Assembly: GCF_001428255.1 (NCBI RefSeq)
Contig: NZ_LMRW01000027.1
Location: 164,119 to 228,118, forward strand
Direction: 5' to 3'
Length of the DNA: 64,000 bases
DNA from: Agromyces sp. Soil535
Lineage (GTDB): Bacteria; Actinomycetota; Actinomycetes; Actinomycetales; Microbacteriaceae
Part shown: one piece after another, positions 17,036 through 25,645 of the stretch
Layout: the number at the start of each line of letters is the position of its first letter
Numbering within the stretch: position 1 is the first letter of the stretch
The notes under the pieces: generated by a model
Databases searched by the model: none
Seen by the model: the letters and a program-made list of their open reading frames with translations, nothing else
What the model was told of the DNA's origin: nothing
Made by a program: the position numbers and the translations under genes

Positions 17036-18573
17036 GTGCCTTCCGCCGGGATCCGGCCGACGTCCTCGCCGAGCTCGAGGTGCTCCGCGCCGCCGACGCG
17101 CCGACGCACGGCGGGCGCGTGCTGTCGTACGTCTACGACTCCGGCGTGCCCGAGCTCGACGAGCTCGCCGCCGCGGCCGCCCGGCTCATGCAGCCCGTGA
17201 ACGGGCTCGACCCCACGACGTTCACCTCGGTCGCCGCAATGGAGTCGGGGCTCGTCGGGTTCGCCCGCCGGGTGTTCCACGGCGATGGCGACGTGGGCGG
17301 CGTCGTGGTGGGATCGGTGACCTCGGGCGGCACTGAGAGCTGCCTGCTCGCGGTGAAGTCCGCGCGCGACGCCTGGCGCTCCGCCCGAGCCGGAACCCCG
17401 CGGATGCCGCGGCTCGTCGCCCCGGTCACGGTGCACGCCGCGTTCCACAAGGCGGCCGAGTACTTCGGGCTCGCGCTCGACCTCGTGCCGGTGGATCCCT
17501 CGACCGGCTCGCTCACCCCAGCGGCGATCGAGGAGCGCCTCGGCGACGACGTGGCGCTCGTGGTGCTGAGCGCTCCCTCGTACCCGTTCGCGAGCCTCGA
17601 CCCGATCGCCGACGTCGCCGCCGTGTGCGCCGCGCGGCACATCGCCCTGCACGTCGACGCGTGCATCGGCGGATTCGCGCTCGCGTTCTGGCCCGACGAG
17701 CTGCCCGCCTGGGACCTCATGGTGCCCGGGGTGACCAGCCTCTCTGCCGACCTGCACAAGTACGGCTACGCGCCGAAGGGCGTGTCCGTGCTGCTCACGC
17801 GCGGGCGCGACCGCCAGCGCCGCCAGTACTTCGCCACGACGGCGTGGCCGGGTTACCCGGTCGTCAATCCGACCATGGCCGGTTCCAGGCCTGCCGGCCC
17901 GCTCGCCGCGGCATGGTCGATCACCGAGGTGCTCGGCGAGACGGGGTTCATCGAGCTCACCGGGCGCGCGGCACGCGCCACCGAAGCGCTGCTCAGCGTC
18001 GTCGACGGCATCGACGGCCTCCGCGTGGTCGGCGCCCCGACCGGTCCGCTCCTCGCGGTCGCGACCGACGACGAGGTCGCACCCGAGCGTCGCGTCGACC
18101 CGCATCATTGGGCGGATGCCGCCCGCGCGCTCGGGTGGCACTTGCAGCTGCAGCCCGGCCTCGCGCAGGCCGACGGCACGCGCCTGCCGCACACCACGCA
18201 CCTCACCGTCACGCCCGTGACGGAGGCCGCGCTGCCGGAGCTGTCCGCCGCGCTCGTGGCCGCGGCCGACGAGGTGCGCGGGGTGCGGAGGGTCGACGGC
18301 GGCGAGCTGCTCGCCGGCCTCGCGGCCGAGCTGCCCGGCGGCGCGGGCGCGCTCGCCGCGACATCCGAGGGACTCGACTCCGACACGGCCGCGGCGCTGC
18401 TCACGGCGTTCGGCCTGCTCGGCGGAGCGGGCGCAGCGGGCGCAGCGGGCGCAACCGGGGCGCTGCCCGACCGGCTCGCTCCGGTGCTGGCGCTCGTGGA
18501 GGCGCTGCCGGGCCCGCTCACGGAGCGTCTGCTCGTGGAGCTGCTCGCGCGCGTCGTCGAGCCTCGCGGCTGA
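17032..18573 (+). CDS. PLP-dependent decarboxylase/sphingosine-1-phosphate-lyase-like enzyme with C-terminal extension
   Basis: A 513-residue fold-type I PLP enzyme. Signatures are SVTSGGTESCLLAVKSARD, HVDACIGGFALAF and SADLHKYGYAPKG, where the Lys should bind PLP. This pattern fits the S1P-lyase/tyrosine-glutamate decarboxylase group. After about residue 405 there is an Ala/Gly-rich helical extension including repeats of GAAGAAGA type, not part of the usual fold. The start overlaps the symporter stop by 4 bases. The reaction could be lyase or decarboxylase; no sphingolipid genes are near. Confidence 0.8.
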   Translation: MSAFRRDPADVLAELEVLRAADAPTHGGRVLSYVYDSGVPELDELAAAAARLMQPVNGLDPTTFTSVAAMESGLVGFARRVFHGDGDVGGVVVGSVTSGGTESCLLAVKSARDAWRSARAGTPRMPRLVAPVTVHAAFHKAAEYFGLALDLVPVDPSTGSLTPAAIEERLGDDVALVVLSAPSYPFASLDPIADVAAVCAARHIALHVDACIGGFALAFWPDELPAWDLMVPGVTSLSADLHKYGYAPKGVSVLLTRGRDRQRRQYFATTAWPGYPVVNPTMAGSRPAGPLAAAWSITEVLGETGFIELTGRAARATEALLSVVDGIDGLRVVGAPTGPLLAVATDDEVAPERRVDPHHWADAARALGWHLQLQPGLAQADGTRLPHTTHLTVTPVTEAALPELSAALVAAADEVRGVRRVDGGELLAGLAAELPGGAGALAATSEGLDSDTAAALLTAFGLLGGAGAAGAAGATGALPDRLAPVLALVEALPGPLTERLLVELLARVVEPRG

Positions 18574-18589
18574 GTCGCGCGCTCAGCCG
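18567..18589. terminator. 8-bp inverted repeat enclosing both convergent stops
   Basis: CGGCTGAG and CTCAGCCG are separated by seven bases. The TGA of the PLP enzyme and the TCA of the opposing lipoprotein gene lie inside the arms. A compact bidirectional terminator is likely but lacks a U tract. Confidence 0.45.
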
Positions 18590-19461
18590 GCGCCGAGGTC
18601 GAGGCCGCATCGCTCCGTGTAGTACGCGTAGAGCTCCGCCTTCAGCCCGTCGCTCGCCGGCACGTCCAGACGGCCGGCGCGCCCGTCGCTCGTCTCGATC
18701 TCGAACGGGAGGATGGTGCCGCGCTTGTCGTCGGCGAGGGCGTGCGCATCGCATCGCGCGGGCCGCACCGGCAGGCTGATGACCGACGGCGCCTCGCCCG
18801 CCGCCACGTCGATGCCGAGCGTCCAGTCGGTGCCGTCCTCCGCATTCAGCAGCGTGGTGCCGTAGATGCGCGCGATGCGCATCGTCCCGTCACCGGATGC
18901 CGCGGGCTCGATCGCCACGTCGACGAACGCTCGCCGATCGGTGCCCGCGCCCGTGGAGCGCAGGTGCTCGGGCATCACGATGGCCGCGGCGTCGGCGACG
19001 GACTGCGCGAGGCAATCGGCCGCGTTCACGCGCGCGACCGTCTCGAACGGGTCGTCGGCCGTGAGCTCGCCTGTGGCGTCCTCTCCCGTCCCGGCGCGGG
19101 CGTCGAGCCGCACCAACACGGGCGCGGGCTCGGCATCGCAGCGGCTCGGCGGAAGCTCGAGGCGGATCGCGATCGCATCGTCGGCGGCGAGTTCGAACGG
19201 CTTCGTGCGCTCGAGGCCGCCGTCCAGGGTCGGCGTCTCCACCGTGAACCGCTCGACGGTGACCGTCTCGTCGCCCGTGTTCTCGAAGCGCACCACCAAA
19301 CGGCCCTCGACGACGTCGAGGCGGCCCTGCTCGATCGCGACCGAGAGTCCCGGCGGCAGCGACGGCGATGCCGCGGGAGCAGCGCACGCGGCAAGGGCGA
19401 GCGGTGCCCACGCGAGGGCGGCGACGAGCGCGAACGTGCGGGCGAGGCAGGCGCGCGGCAT
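18583..19461 (-). CDS. Predicted lipoprotein of unknown function
   Basis: A 292-residue secreted protein. The signal region MPRACLARTFALVAALAW ends in LALAAC, a lipobox with Cys26. The mature part contains two similar beta-rich segments, each with a Cys followed later by DAH/DAE-type residues (PSRCDAE, PARCDAH), suggesting an internal duplication of an extracellular domain. The final YYTERCGLD tail holds the last Cys. It follows the Mrp gene by 16 bases. No family recognised; I see no catalytic motif. Confidence 0.78.
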   Translation of the reverse strand: MPRACLARTFALVAALAWAPLALAACAAPAASPSLPPGLSVAIEQGRLDVVEGRLVVRFENTGDETVTVERFTVETPTLDGGLERTKPFELAADDAIAIRLELPPSRCDAEPAPVLVRLDARAGTGEDATGELTADDPFETVARVNAADCLAQSVADAAAIVMPEHLRSTGAGTDRRAFVDVAIEPAASGDGTMRIARIYGTTLLNAEDGTDWTLGIDVAAGEAPSVISLPVRPARCDAHALADDKRGTILPFEIETSDGRAGRLDVPASDGLKAELYAYYTERCGLDLGAG

Positions 19462-19477
19462 CCGGCTCACGACGCGA

Positions 19478-20686
19478 TCACCGCACCGAGACGTCGAGGC
19501 GGCGACCGCCGAGCGAACGGGGGAGCGCGGCGAGGCGCGCCGCGACCCCTTCGATCGCGCGTGCGGCCGGGTCGTCGGGCGCCGCGACGACCACGGGCGT
19601 GCCCGCGTCGCCGCCCTGCCGCAGGGCGATGCTGAGCGGCACGCTCGCCAGCAGCGGCACGGGCGAGGGCTGCCCCTCCGAGAGGCGCTCGGCGACGAGC
19701 GCACCGCCGCCCGCGCCGAACAGCTCGACGAGGCCGTCGGGCCCGGCGAATCCAGCCATGTTCTCCACGACGCCGACGATGCGCTGGCCCGTCTGGCGTG
19801 CGACCACGCCCGAGCGCTCGGCGACGTCGGCGGCGGCCGGCTGCGGCGTCGTGACGACGACGACCTCGGCGTTCGGCAGCAACTGCCCGAGGGAGATCGC
19901 GACGTCGCCGGTGCCCGGCGGCAGGTCGACCAGCAGCACGTCCAGGTCGCCGAAGTACACGTCGGTGAGGAACTGGGTGAGGGTGCGGTGCAGCATCGGC
20001 CCGCGCCAGGCGACGGCGACGGATGACCCTCGCCCGCCGGGCTCGGTGGGCTCGACGAACATGCCGATCGAGATGACCTTCACGCCGTGCGCGACGGGCG
20101 GCAGGATCATCTCGTCGACCCGGGTGGGGCGAGCGGCGTTGCCGTGCTCGTCGACGAGGCCGAGCAGCCCGGGGATCGAGAAGCCGTGCACGTCCGCGTC
20201 CACAAGGCCCACGGAGAGTCCCCGAGCTGCGAGCGCGACGGCGAGGTTCGCGGTGATCGTGGACTTGCCCACGCCGCCCTTGCCGCTCGTGATCGCGATG
20301 ACTCGCGTGAGGCTGCCGGGGCCGAACGGGTTGCCGCGCGCCGCGCGGCCGCCGCGCAGCCGCTCGGTGAGCGCGGCACGCTGTTCGGGCGTCATCACCG
20401 ACAGGGTCACGTCGGCGTTCCCGGTCCCCGCGACGGCCTCCGCCGCCTGCCGCACGTCGCGTTCGATGCGGTCGGAGGCGGGGCATCCGACGATCGTCAG
20501 CCGGATGCCGACGTGCACGCGGCCGTCGGCGCCCGCGGACACGGAATCCACCATGTCGAGGTCGGTGATGGGCTTGCGGATCTCGGGGTCGATCACCGAC
20601 GCGAGCGCGGCCCGAACCGACGACGCGAGCGCATCCGCGGCGCCGCCGGGTTCGGGTCGGGGCGCCGTCGGCTCAGGATGCGGCAT
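19478..20686 (-). CDS. mrp: Mrp/NBP35-family P-loop ATPase (iron-sulfur carrier type)
   Basis: A 402-residue protein: an N-terminal MIP18/DUF59 domain (about residues 20-100, DPEIRKPITDLDMV and VGCPASD) and a deviant Walker A GKGGVGKS at about 135-142 with VLLVDLPPGTGD. Such proteins carry or insert Fe-S clusters. The CxxC that binds the bridging cluster in Mrp/ApbC proteins is missing: the segment after VVENMAGF has no cysteines. It overlaps the DUF1003 gene by 14 bases, in one minus-strand operon with it and the MgtE-N/CBS gene. Confidence 0.9.
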   Translation of the reverse strand: MPHPEPTAPRPEPGGAADALASSVRAALASVIDPEIRKPITDLDMVDSVSAGADGRVHVGIRLTIVGCPASDRIERDVRQAAEAVAGTGNADVTLSVMTPEQRAALTERLRGGRAARGNPFGPGSLTRVIAITSGKGGVGKSTITANLAVALAARGLSVGLVDADVHGFSIPGLLGLVDEHGNAARPTRVDEMILPPVAHGVKVISIGMFVEPTEPGGRGSSVAVAWRGPMLHRTLTQFLTDVYFGDLDVLLVDLPPGTGDVAISLGQLLPNAEVVVVTTPQPAAADVAERSGVVARQTGQRIVGVVENMAGFAGPDGLVELFGAGGGALVAERLSEGQPSPVPLLASVPLSIALRQGGDAGTPVVVAAPDDPAARAIEGVAARLAALPRSLGGRRLDVSVR

Positions 20687-21194
20687 GCTCCCGCTCCTCC
20701 TCGTCCTTGCGGTCGAGTTCCTCGAGCACGGCGCGCAGCTCGGCGCGGATGAACTCCTTCGACGCCAAGTCCCGTACGGCGAGGCGCAGAGCCACCACCT
20801 CGCGTGCGAGGTACTCCGTGTCGGCGAGGCCGCGCTCGGCTCGCTGCCGGTCCTGCTCGATCTGCACGCGGTCGCGGTCGTCCTGCCGGTTCTGGGCGAG
20901 CAGGATGAGGGGGGCGGCATACGACGCCTGCAGCGACAGCACGAGCGTGAGCGCCGTGAATCCGATCGCGATCGAATCGAATCGCAGCGGCTCGGGCGCG
21001 AACGCGTTCCACGCCATCCAGGTGATCGCGAACACCGAGAGCCCGAGCAGGAAGCCCGGGGTCCCCATGCCCCGCGCGACCCACTCCGTGAATCGGCCGA
21101 ACCGGTCGTTGTCGCCCGACCCGCGGAAGGGCGCAGATCGGCGCGTGCCTTTCGGGGTGTCGAACCTGCGGTCCTCGACGTCAACGCGTGCCAT
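20673..21194 (-). CDS. DUF1003 membrane protein
   Basis: A 173-residue protein with two membrane helices (about residues 46-62 and 76-98) flanked by TEWVARGMGTPGFL and LLAQNRQDDRDR, typical of DUF1003, followed by a charged coiled-coil-like tail. Function unknown. A GGAGGG lies 6-9 bases before the ATG at 21194; an upstream ATG at 21212 is possible but sits deeper in the neighbour. The gene overlaps both flanking genes by 14 bases, indicating translational coupling with the CBS protein and Mrp. The three-gene order recurs in other actinobacteria (from memory, Rv1229c-Rv1232c). Confidence 0.87.
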   Translation of the reverse strand: MARVDVEDRRFDTPKGTRRSAPFRGSGDNDRFGRFTEWVARGMGTPGFLLGLSVFAITWMAWNAFAPEPLRFDSIAIGFTALTLVLSLQASYAAPLILLAQNRQDDRDRVQIEQDRQRAERGLADTEYLAREVVALRLAVRDLASKEFIRAELRAVLEELDRKDEEEREHAAS

Positions 21195-22509
21195 CTCCTG
21201 CCCTCCTTCCATGCGGGATCGGGATGCTTCCGGTGGTCATCTGGGCTCGCGCCGCGGCGCGGCGCCCCACTTCGGTCTCATCGGGATGACTGCGCCAGTC
21301 ATCGGGCAGGAGGTAGTCGAGCACGTCGTCAATCGTCACCACCCCGACGAGTCGATGCTTCTCGTCGACCACCGGCACCGAGACGAGGTCGTAGCTCGCG
21401 AGGATGCGGCTGACCTCGGCCGCGGAGGTGTCGGCGGTCACGGGCTCGAGGCCCTGGTCGATCAGGGTGCCCATGCGCTCGTGCGGCGGGTAGCGGAGCA
21501 TCCGCTGGAAGTGCACCATGCCGAGGAACCGGCCGGTGGGCGGCTCGTAGGGCGGAAGGGTGACGCACACCGCGGCGCCCAGTGCGGGCGGCAGGTCGTG
21601 GCGGCGGATGAGGGCGAGCCCCTCTGCGACGGTCGCGTCAGCCGAGACGATGATCGGCTCGGTGGTCATGAGGCCGCCGGCCGTGTCGGGGCCGTAGGAG
21701 AGGAGGAACCGCACGTCCTCAGCCTCCTCGGGCTCCATGAGCTCGAGGAGGTGCTCACCGCGCTCCTCGGGCAGTTGAGCGATGAGGTCGGCGGCGTCGT
21801 CGGGCTGCATGTGGTCGAGCACGTCGGCGGCTCGGTCGTCGCCGAGGCGTGCCAGGATCTCGACCTGGTCGGACTCGGGCATCTCCTCGAGCACGTCGGC
21901 GAGGCGGTCGTCGGGCAATTCCTCGGCGACCTCCTGGCGGCGCTGCGCCGGCAGGTCGAGCAGCGTGTTGGCGAGGTCGGCCGGCTTCAGCTCCGAGTAC
22001 GTGGCGATGAGCTGCTCGGCCGACTGGGCCTCGCCGCTCGCCGTCAGCTCGCGCACCTCGCGCCACGTCACGTAGGCGGACTGGCCCTTCGAGAACGGCG
22101 ATGCGCCCTTCGGACGCCGCACGAAGAGCTGGTCGACCTCCCACTCGCCGCGCTCGCGCTCCTCGATCGCCACATCCTCGATGGTCGCCTCACCCGAGCC
22201 GTCGTTGAAGTCGACCTTGCGGCCGAGCATCTCGGCGATCACGCGCACCTCGCCGCCGCGCTGCTCGAAGCGCCGCAGGTTGATGAGCCCCGTGGTGATG
22301 ATCTGGCCGCCGCCGATGGAGGTGACGCGCCCGATCGAGACGAACACGCGCCGCTTGCCGGGGATCTCGACGATGAGTCCGACCACGCGCGGAGGGTCGT
22401 TCCTGCGGTACACGACGAGGACGTCGCGCACCTTGCCGACCCGATCCCCTGCGGGGTCGAAGACGGCGCACCCGGCGAGTCGGGCGACGAAGACTCTCGT
22501 GGCGCTCAC
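21181..22509 (-). CDS. MgtE N-domain / CBS-domain protein with PRC-barrel region, lacking the channel
   Basis: A 442-residue soluble protein. An N-terminal PRC-barrel-like region (about residues 1-150), an MgtE intracellular N domain of repeated LADVLEEM / AADVLDHM helices (about 165-270) and a CBS pair (about 290-410) are visible. The transmembrane magnesium channel of MgtE is absent. It may be a magnesium or nucleotide sensor working with the downstream DUF1003 membrane protein. The GTG start follows a TAAGTT box by six bases. It is divergent from the stress-protein gene. Confidence 0.85.
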   Translation of the reverse strand: MSATRVFVARLAGCAVFDPAGDRVGKVRDVLVVYRRNDPPRVVGLIVEIPGKRRVFVSIGRVTSIGGGQIITTGLINLRRFEQRGGEVRVIAEMLGRKVDFNDGSGEATIEDVAIEERERGEWEVDQLFVRRPKGASPFSKGQSAYVTWREVRELTASGEAQSAEQLIATYSELKPADLANTLLDLPAQRRQEVAEELPDDRLADVLEEMPESDQVEILARLGDDRAADVLDHMQPDDAADLIAQLPEERGEHLLELMEPEEAEDVRFLLSYGPDTAGGLMTTEPIIVSADATVAEGLALIRRHDLPPALGAAVCVTLPPYEPPTGRFLGMVHFQRMLRYPPHERMGTLIDQGLEPVTADTSAAEVSRILASYDLVSVPVVDEKHRLVGVVTIDDVLDYLLPDDWRSHPDETEVGRRAAARAQMTTGSIPIPHGRRAGDGTR

Positions 22510-22515
22510 GCTACC

Positions 22516-22580
22516 AACTTAGCCCCCGGAGCCGGGATCGCGGCCCTCCCGGCGGGGCCCCGTGGCGCGCGTGGGAGAAT
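22516..22580. promoter_or_regulatory. Divergent leaderless promoters (MgtE-N/CBS and GSP17M genes)
   Basis: Minus strand: TAAGTT at 22521-22516, six bases, then GTG 22509. Plus strand: GAGAAT at 22575-22580, six bases, then GTG 22587; this second box is a weaker match. Spacing repeats that of the other leaderless starts. Confidence 0.45.
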
Positions 22581-22586
22581 GGCCGG

Positions 22587-23333
22587 GTGAGCACCCAATC
22601 CCCATTCGGCGGCCGCCTGGGCCGCACGTTCCCGACCCTGCCGAAGGGCGAGACCGTGGCGAGCTTCGAGACCTACGCCGAGGCGCAGGCCGCGGTCGAC
22701 ACGCTCGCGAAGGCCGCCTTCCCGGTGAAGGAGCTCGCGATCGTCGGCACCGACCTCACGAGCGTCGAGCGCATCACGGGCACGCTCAGCTGGGGTCGAG
22801 CCGCCGGGGCGGGTGCCCTGTCGGGTGCGTGGTTCGGCACGTTCCTCGGGCTGCTCTTCTTCATCTTCGCGCCCACCGGCGCCTCGCTCGGCGTCCTCAT
22901 CTCCGCGGTGCTCATCGGCGCCGGGTTCGGCATGATCTTCAGCGTCGTGTCGTACTCCATCAATCGGCGCCGGCGCGACTTCACCTCGGTCATGCAGGTG
23001 CTCGCCACGCGCTACGCGATCATCGCCGAGCCGGAGCACATCGACCGGGCCCGCTCGGTGCTGGGCGTCGACGCGCCGGCCCCGGGGCCTGCGAGCCCTG
23101 CCGTGTCGCCGCCCGGCTCGCCGTCGCATCCCGTGAGCTACGGCGAGGCGACGGATGCCGCGCGCCGGGCCGCCGCAGCGGCGCCGCCCGCCGAGTCGGC
23201 GCCGGCGCGGGAGCGGCCCCGTTACGGGGAGCTAGCGCCGACCGAGGCCGAGTCTGCGGACTCGACGGATGCCGCGGCATCCGCCGACTCGGGCTCCGAC
23301 GACGGAGCCGGGGCAGCGTCGTCGGAGCGCTGA
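22587..23333 (+). CDS. General stress protein 17M-like membrane protein
   Basis: A 248-residue protein. The N-terminal part (about residues 20-65: ETVASFETYAEAQAAVDTLAKAAFPVKELAIVG is the region, here described) matches the GSP17M/YflT domain, followed by two membrane helices (about 72-98 and 103-125). The last 90 residues are Ala/Pro/Glu-rich, low complexity and probably disordered. The biochemical role is unknown; relatives are stress-linked. GTG start, possibly leaderless. It converges with the M1 peptidase. Confidence 0.82.
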   Translation: MSTQSPFGGRLGRTFPTLPKGETVASFETYAEAQAAVDTLAKAAFPVKELAIVGTDLTSVERITGTLSWGRAAGAGALSGAWFGTFLGLLFFIFAPTGASLGVLISAVLIGAGFGMIFSVVSYSINRRRRDFTSVMQVLATRYAIIAEPEHIDRARSVLGVDAPAPGPASPAVSPPGSPSHPVSYGEATDAARRAAAAAPPAESAPARERPRYGELAPTEAESADSTDAAASADSGSDDGAGAASSER

Positions 23334-23363
23334 GCGAGGCTCGCCGTTCCCAGGGCTTCGCCG

Positions 23364-24794
23364 CTACCAGCTGAGCGGCTGCTCAGGGGTGTAGAGCCAT
23401 ACCTCGAAGAACGCGTCGAGGTCCTGTCCCGAGACCTCCTCGGCGAGATCGGCGAAGTCCTGCGTGCTCGCCGTGCCGCCGCCGAAGCGCTCCACCCACG
23501 TCTGCGCCAGCTCGAAGAAGGCGTCGTCGCCGATCTTCACTCGCAGGGCATGCAGGGTGGCGGCTCCCCGGTCGTATACGGGGCTCAGGAAGAGGCCGAA
23601 CGGGCCGGGATCGGCGACCACCGTGCCCCACTCCGTCTCGGGGTCGGCGTAGTACGCGTCGAATGCCTCCTGCGCGGTGTCGCGACCGCGGAACTCGTTC
23701 CACATCCACTCCGAGTAGGTGGCCCAGCCCTCGTTGAGCCAGATGTCCGCCCAGCGGTAGGTGCTCACCTCGTCGCCCATCCATTGGTGGGCGAGCTCAT
23801 GCACGATGGTGCCCTCCCGGGCCCTGCGCGAGAAGAAGGAGCGAGTCTGCGTCTCGAGCGCGTAGCCGACGGAGTCGTCGTCGACGATCGCACCGTACGA
23901 GTTGAACGGGTACGGCCCGTACAGCCCCTCCAGGAAGACGAGCATCTCGCCGGTGAGCGCGAGATCCACGTACTGCGACGCCAGGACGTCCTGGTCGAGT
24001 GCGTCGATGATCGGGGTGCCGTTCGGCGCCGTGTACTGGTCGAGCGTGAAGTCGCCGACGCTCGCGGTGGCGAGGTAGGCGGCCATCGGGTCGGGTGCGT
24101 CCCACGTCCACGTGGTCGTGCCGTCCGCCGTGCTCGAGCCGGTGAGCAGGCCGTTCGCGACGGCGACCAGGCCCTCGGGCACCGTGACCTCGAAGCTGAA
24201 CGACGACTTGTCGGTCGGGTGGTCGTTCACGGGGAACCACGTGGCCGAGCCCTCGGGCTCGCTCACGACCATCGCGCCGTCACGGGTCGTGACCCAGCCG
24301 TACAGCGCGCCCTCGATGTCGGTCGGCTGGATCGTCGTGCCCCCGTACGTCACGACGACCTGCGCCTCTGCGCCCGACTTGAGCTTTGGGCGGGGAGTGA
24401 TGACCAGTTCGTTCTCGGTCTGCTCGAAGGTCGCCGGCTTGCCGTCGACCGTGACCGATGACGCCGTGAGCCCACGGAGGTCGAGGTTGAACCGGTCGAG
24501 GTCCTGGGTTGCGACGAGGTCGATCGTGGCGACGCCGTCGAGGTGTCCCTCGATGGGTGCGGGCTCGGGCGGGGCCGGCGTGTAGTCGAGGTCGAGGTCG
24601 TAGTGCAGCACGTCGGTGCCGCCATTGCCGGCGAGCGGGAAGTACGGGTCGCCGGCGCCGTCGGAGCCGGCCCCGTACTTCGGGGTGCCGGGATCTCCCG
24701 GCGCGGCGAGGGCGACGGCGGGCGCGCCCATCACGGCGATCGCGGCGACCGCCGATCCGAGGGCGAGGAGTGCGTGGCGACGACGGGACGGCAT
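23364..24794 (-). CDS. Secreted M1-family metallopeptidase
   Basis: A 476-residue zinc aminopeptidase-type protein. A signal peptide ends near Ala-Leu-Ala at residue 30. Zinc ligands are HELAH (332-336) and Glu355 in WLNEGWATY. The usual GAMEN exopeptidase signature is replaced by VGYALETQTR upstream of the zinc motif, as in a bacterial secreted subgroup. GGAGGA precedes the ATG. A TACATT box about 43 bases upstream is a candidate -10. It is shorter than full 850-residue aminopeptidase N because the C-terminal helical domains are absent, which is normal for this subgroup. Confidence 0.92.
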   Translation of the reverse strand: MPSRRRHALLALGSAVAAIAVMGAPAVALAAPGDPGTPKYGAGSDGAGDPYFPLAGNGGTDVLHYDLDLDYTPAPPEPAPIEGHLDGVATIDLVATQDLDRFNLDLRGLTASSVTVDGKPATFEQTENELVITPRPKLKSGAEAQVVVTYGGTTIQPTDIEGALYGWVTTRDGAMVVSEPEGSATWFPVNDHPTDKSSFSFEVTVPEGLVAVANGLLTGSSTADGTTTWTWDAPDPMAAYLATASVGDFTLDQYTAPNGTPIIDALDQDVLASQYVDLALTGEMLVFLEGLYGPYPFNSYGAIVDDDSVGYALETQTRSFFSRRAREGTIVHELAHQWMGDEVSTYRWADIWLNEGWATYSEWMWNEFRGRDTAQEAFDAYYADPETEWGTVVADPGPFGLFLSPVYDRGAATLHALRVKIGDDAFFELAQTWVERFGGGTASTQDFADLAEEVSGQDLDAFFEVWLYTPEQPLSW

Positions 24795-24908
24795 GGATCC
24801 TCCAGCGTTCGGCGGTGCGATCGGCAGTGCTGCCCAATGTAGACCCATGCGGTTCGGCCCGCGAGAGTTGCGGCGCACGTCCAACTTCGCGATATATGCG
24901 TGTCTCGC

Positions 24909-25259
24909 ATGGTCACGCAGCAAGAGCTCGAGCTCGAGATCACCGAGGGCGAGCGGCCGGATCGGCCGATCCGGCGGATGCTCCGCGGCATCCGTCACGG
25001 CATCGAACGGCGCCCGGCGTTGCGACGCACCTATCGCGTGGTCGTCGGCGTGCTCGGCGGCGCCATCGCCGTGGGCGGACTGCTGCTCGTGCCGCTCCCG
25101 GGGCCGGGCTGGCTCGTGGTGTTCCTCGGACTCGCGATCCTCGGCACCGAGTTCGCGTGGGCGAAGCGATTGGCAGCGTTCACCAAGCGCCAGCTCGCAC
25201 GGTTCTGGGCGTGGTGGCGGGCGCGCCGCGCCGCGCGTCGCTCAACTACCGTCGGCTGA
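24909..25259 (+). CDS. PGPGW-type transmembrane protein (TIGR02611 family)
   Basis: A 116-residue protein with a basic N-terminus, two membrane helices (about residues 44-64 and 68-84) and the diagnostic PLPGPGWLVVFLGLAILGTEF motif region. Function unknown. A TATATG box at 24893-24898 lies just upstream; the in-frame GTG at 24900 could be used instead and would add three residues. It converges, three bases apart, with the truncated gene that opens the degenerate island. Confidence 0.85.
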   Translation: MVTQQELELEITEGERPDRPIRRMLRGIRHGIERRPALRRTYRVVVGVLGGAIAVGGLLLVPLPGPGWLVVFLGLAILGTEFAWAKRLAAFTKRQLARFWAWWRARRAARRSTTVG

Positions 25260-25262
25260 GCG

Positions 25263-25643
25263 TCACCACGAGGACATCGCAGCGGCAGAGAGCACGAAAC
25301 CGTGGCCGCTCGCCGAGTCCTCGCAGCGGACGCCGTCGCCCTCCGGCGTCCAGGACACGGCGTCGACCGTGATCCGCTCGTTCGGTGCGAGGACATGCGG
25401 GCTCTCCATGCCGCCGAACGACACATCCGTGTGCCGCTGAGGCATGGGTGACGCATCGCCGGTAACGACCAGCCCGTTGCGGCATCCGACCTCGACCAAC
25501 TGTGCGCAGTACTCCGCGAACGACGTCTCCTCCCATGTCCAGGTCGGCCACGAGAGCACCGCGCAACCCCACTTGAGTCCGACGTCAGAGTTGACGATCT
25601 GACAGTTCACGTCGCCGGCGGCGGCCCCGAACGTGAGTCCTCC
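25263..25643 (-). pseudogene. 5'-truncated secreted-protein gene
   Basis: The last 124 codons or so of a protein of a common actinobacterial secreted/lipoprotein type: a Cys-containing GDVNCQIV segment, KWGCAVLSW, and near the end DGVRCEDSASGHGFVLS, which matches the conserved C-terminal GVxC...GHGFxLS pattern. The signal peptide and N-terminal half are missing; upstream sequence runs into the hairpin/direct-repeat module. The frame remains open upstream into IS-derived sequence, so a longer open frame exists but is not the native gene. Confidence 0.65.
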
Positions 25644-25645
25644 CG

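Noticed and set aside
24843..24998. N-terminal extension of the M1 peptidase
   Set aside because: The signal peptide begins at the ATG at 24794 behind GGAGGA; the extension overlaps the divergent promoter region.
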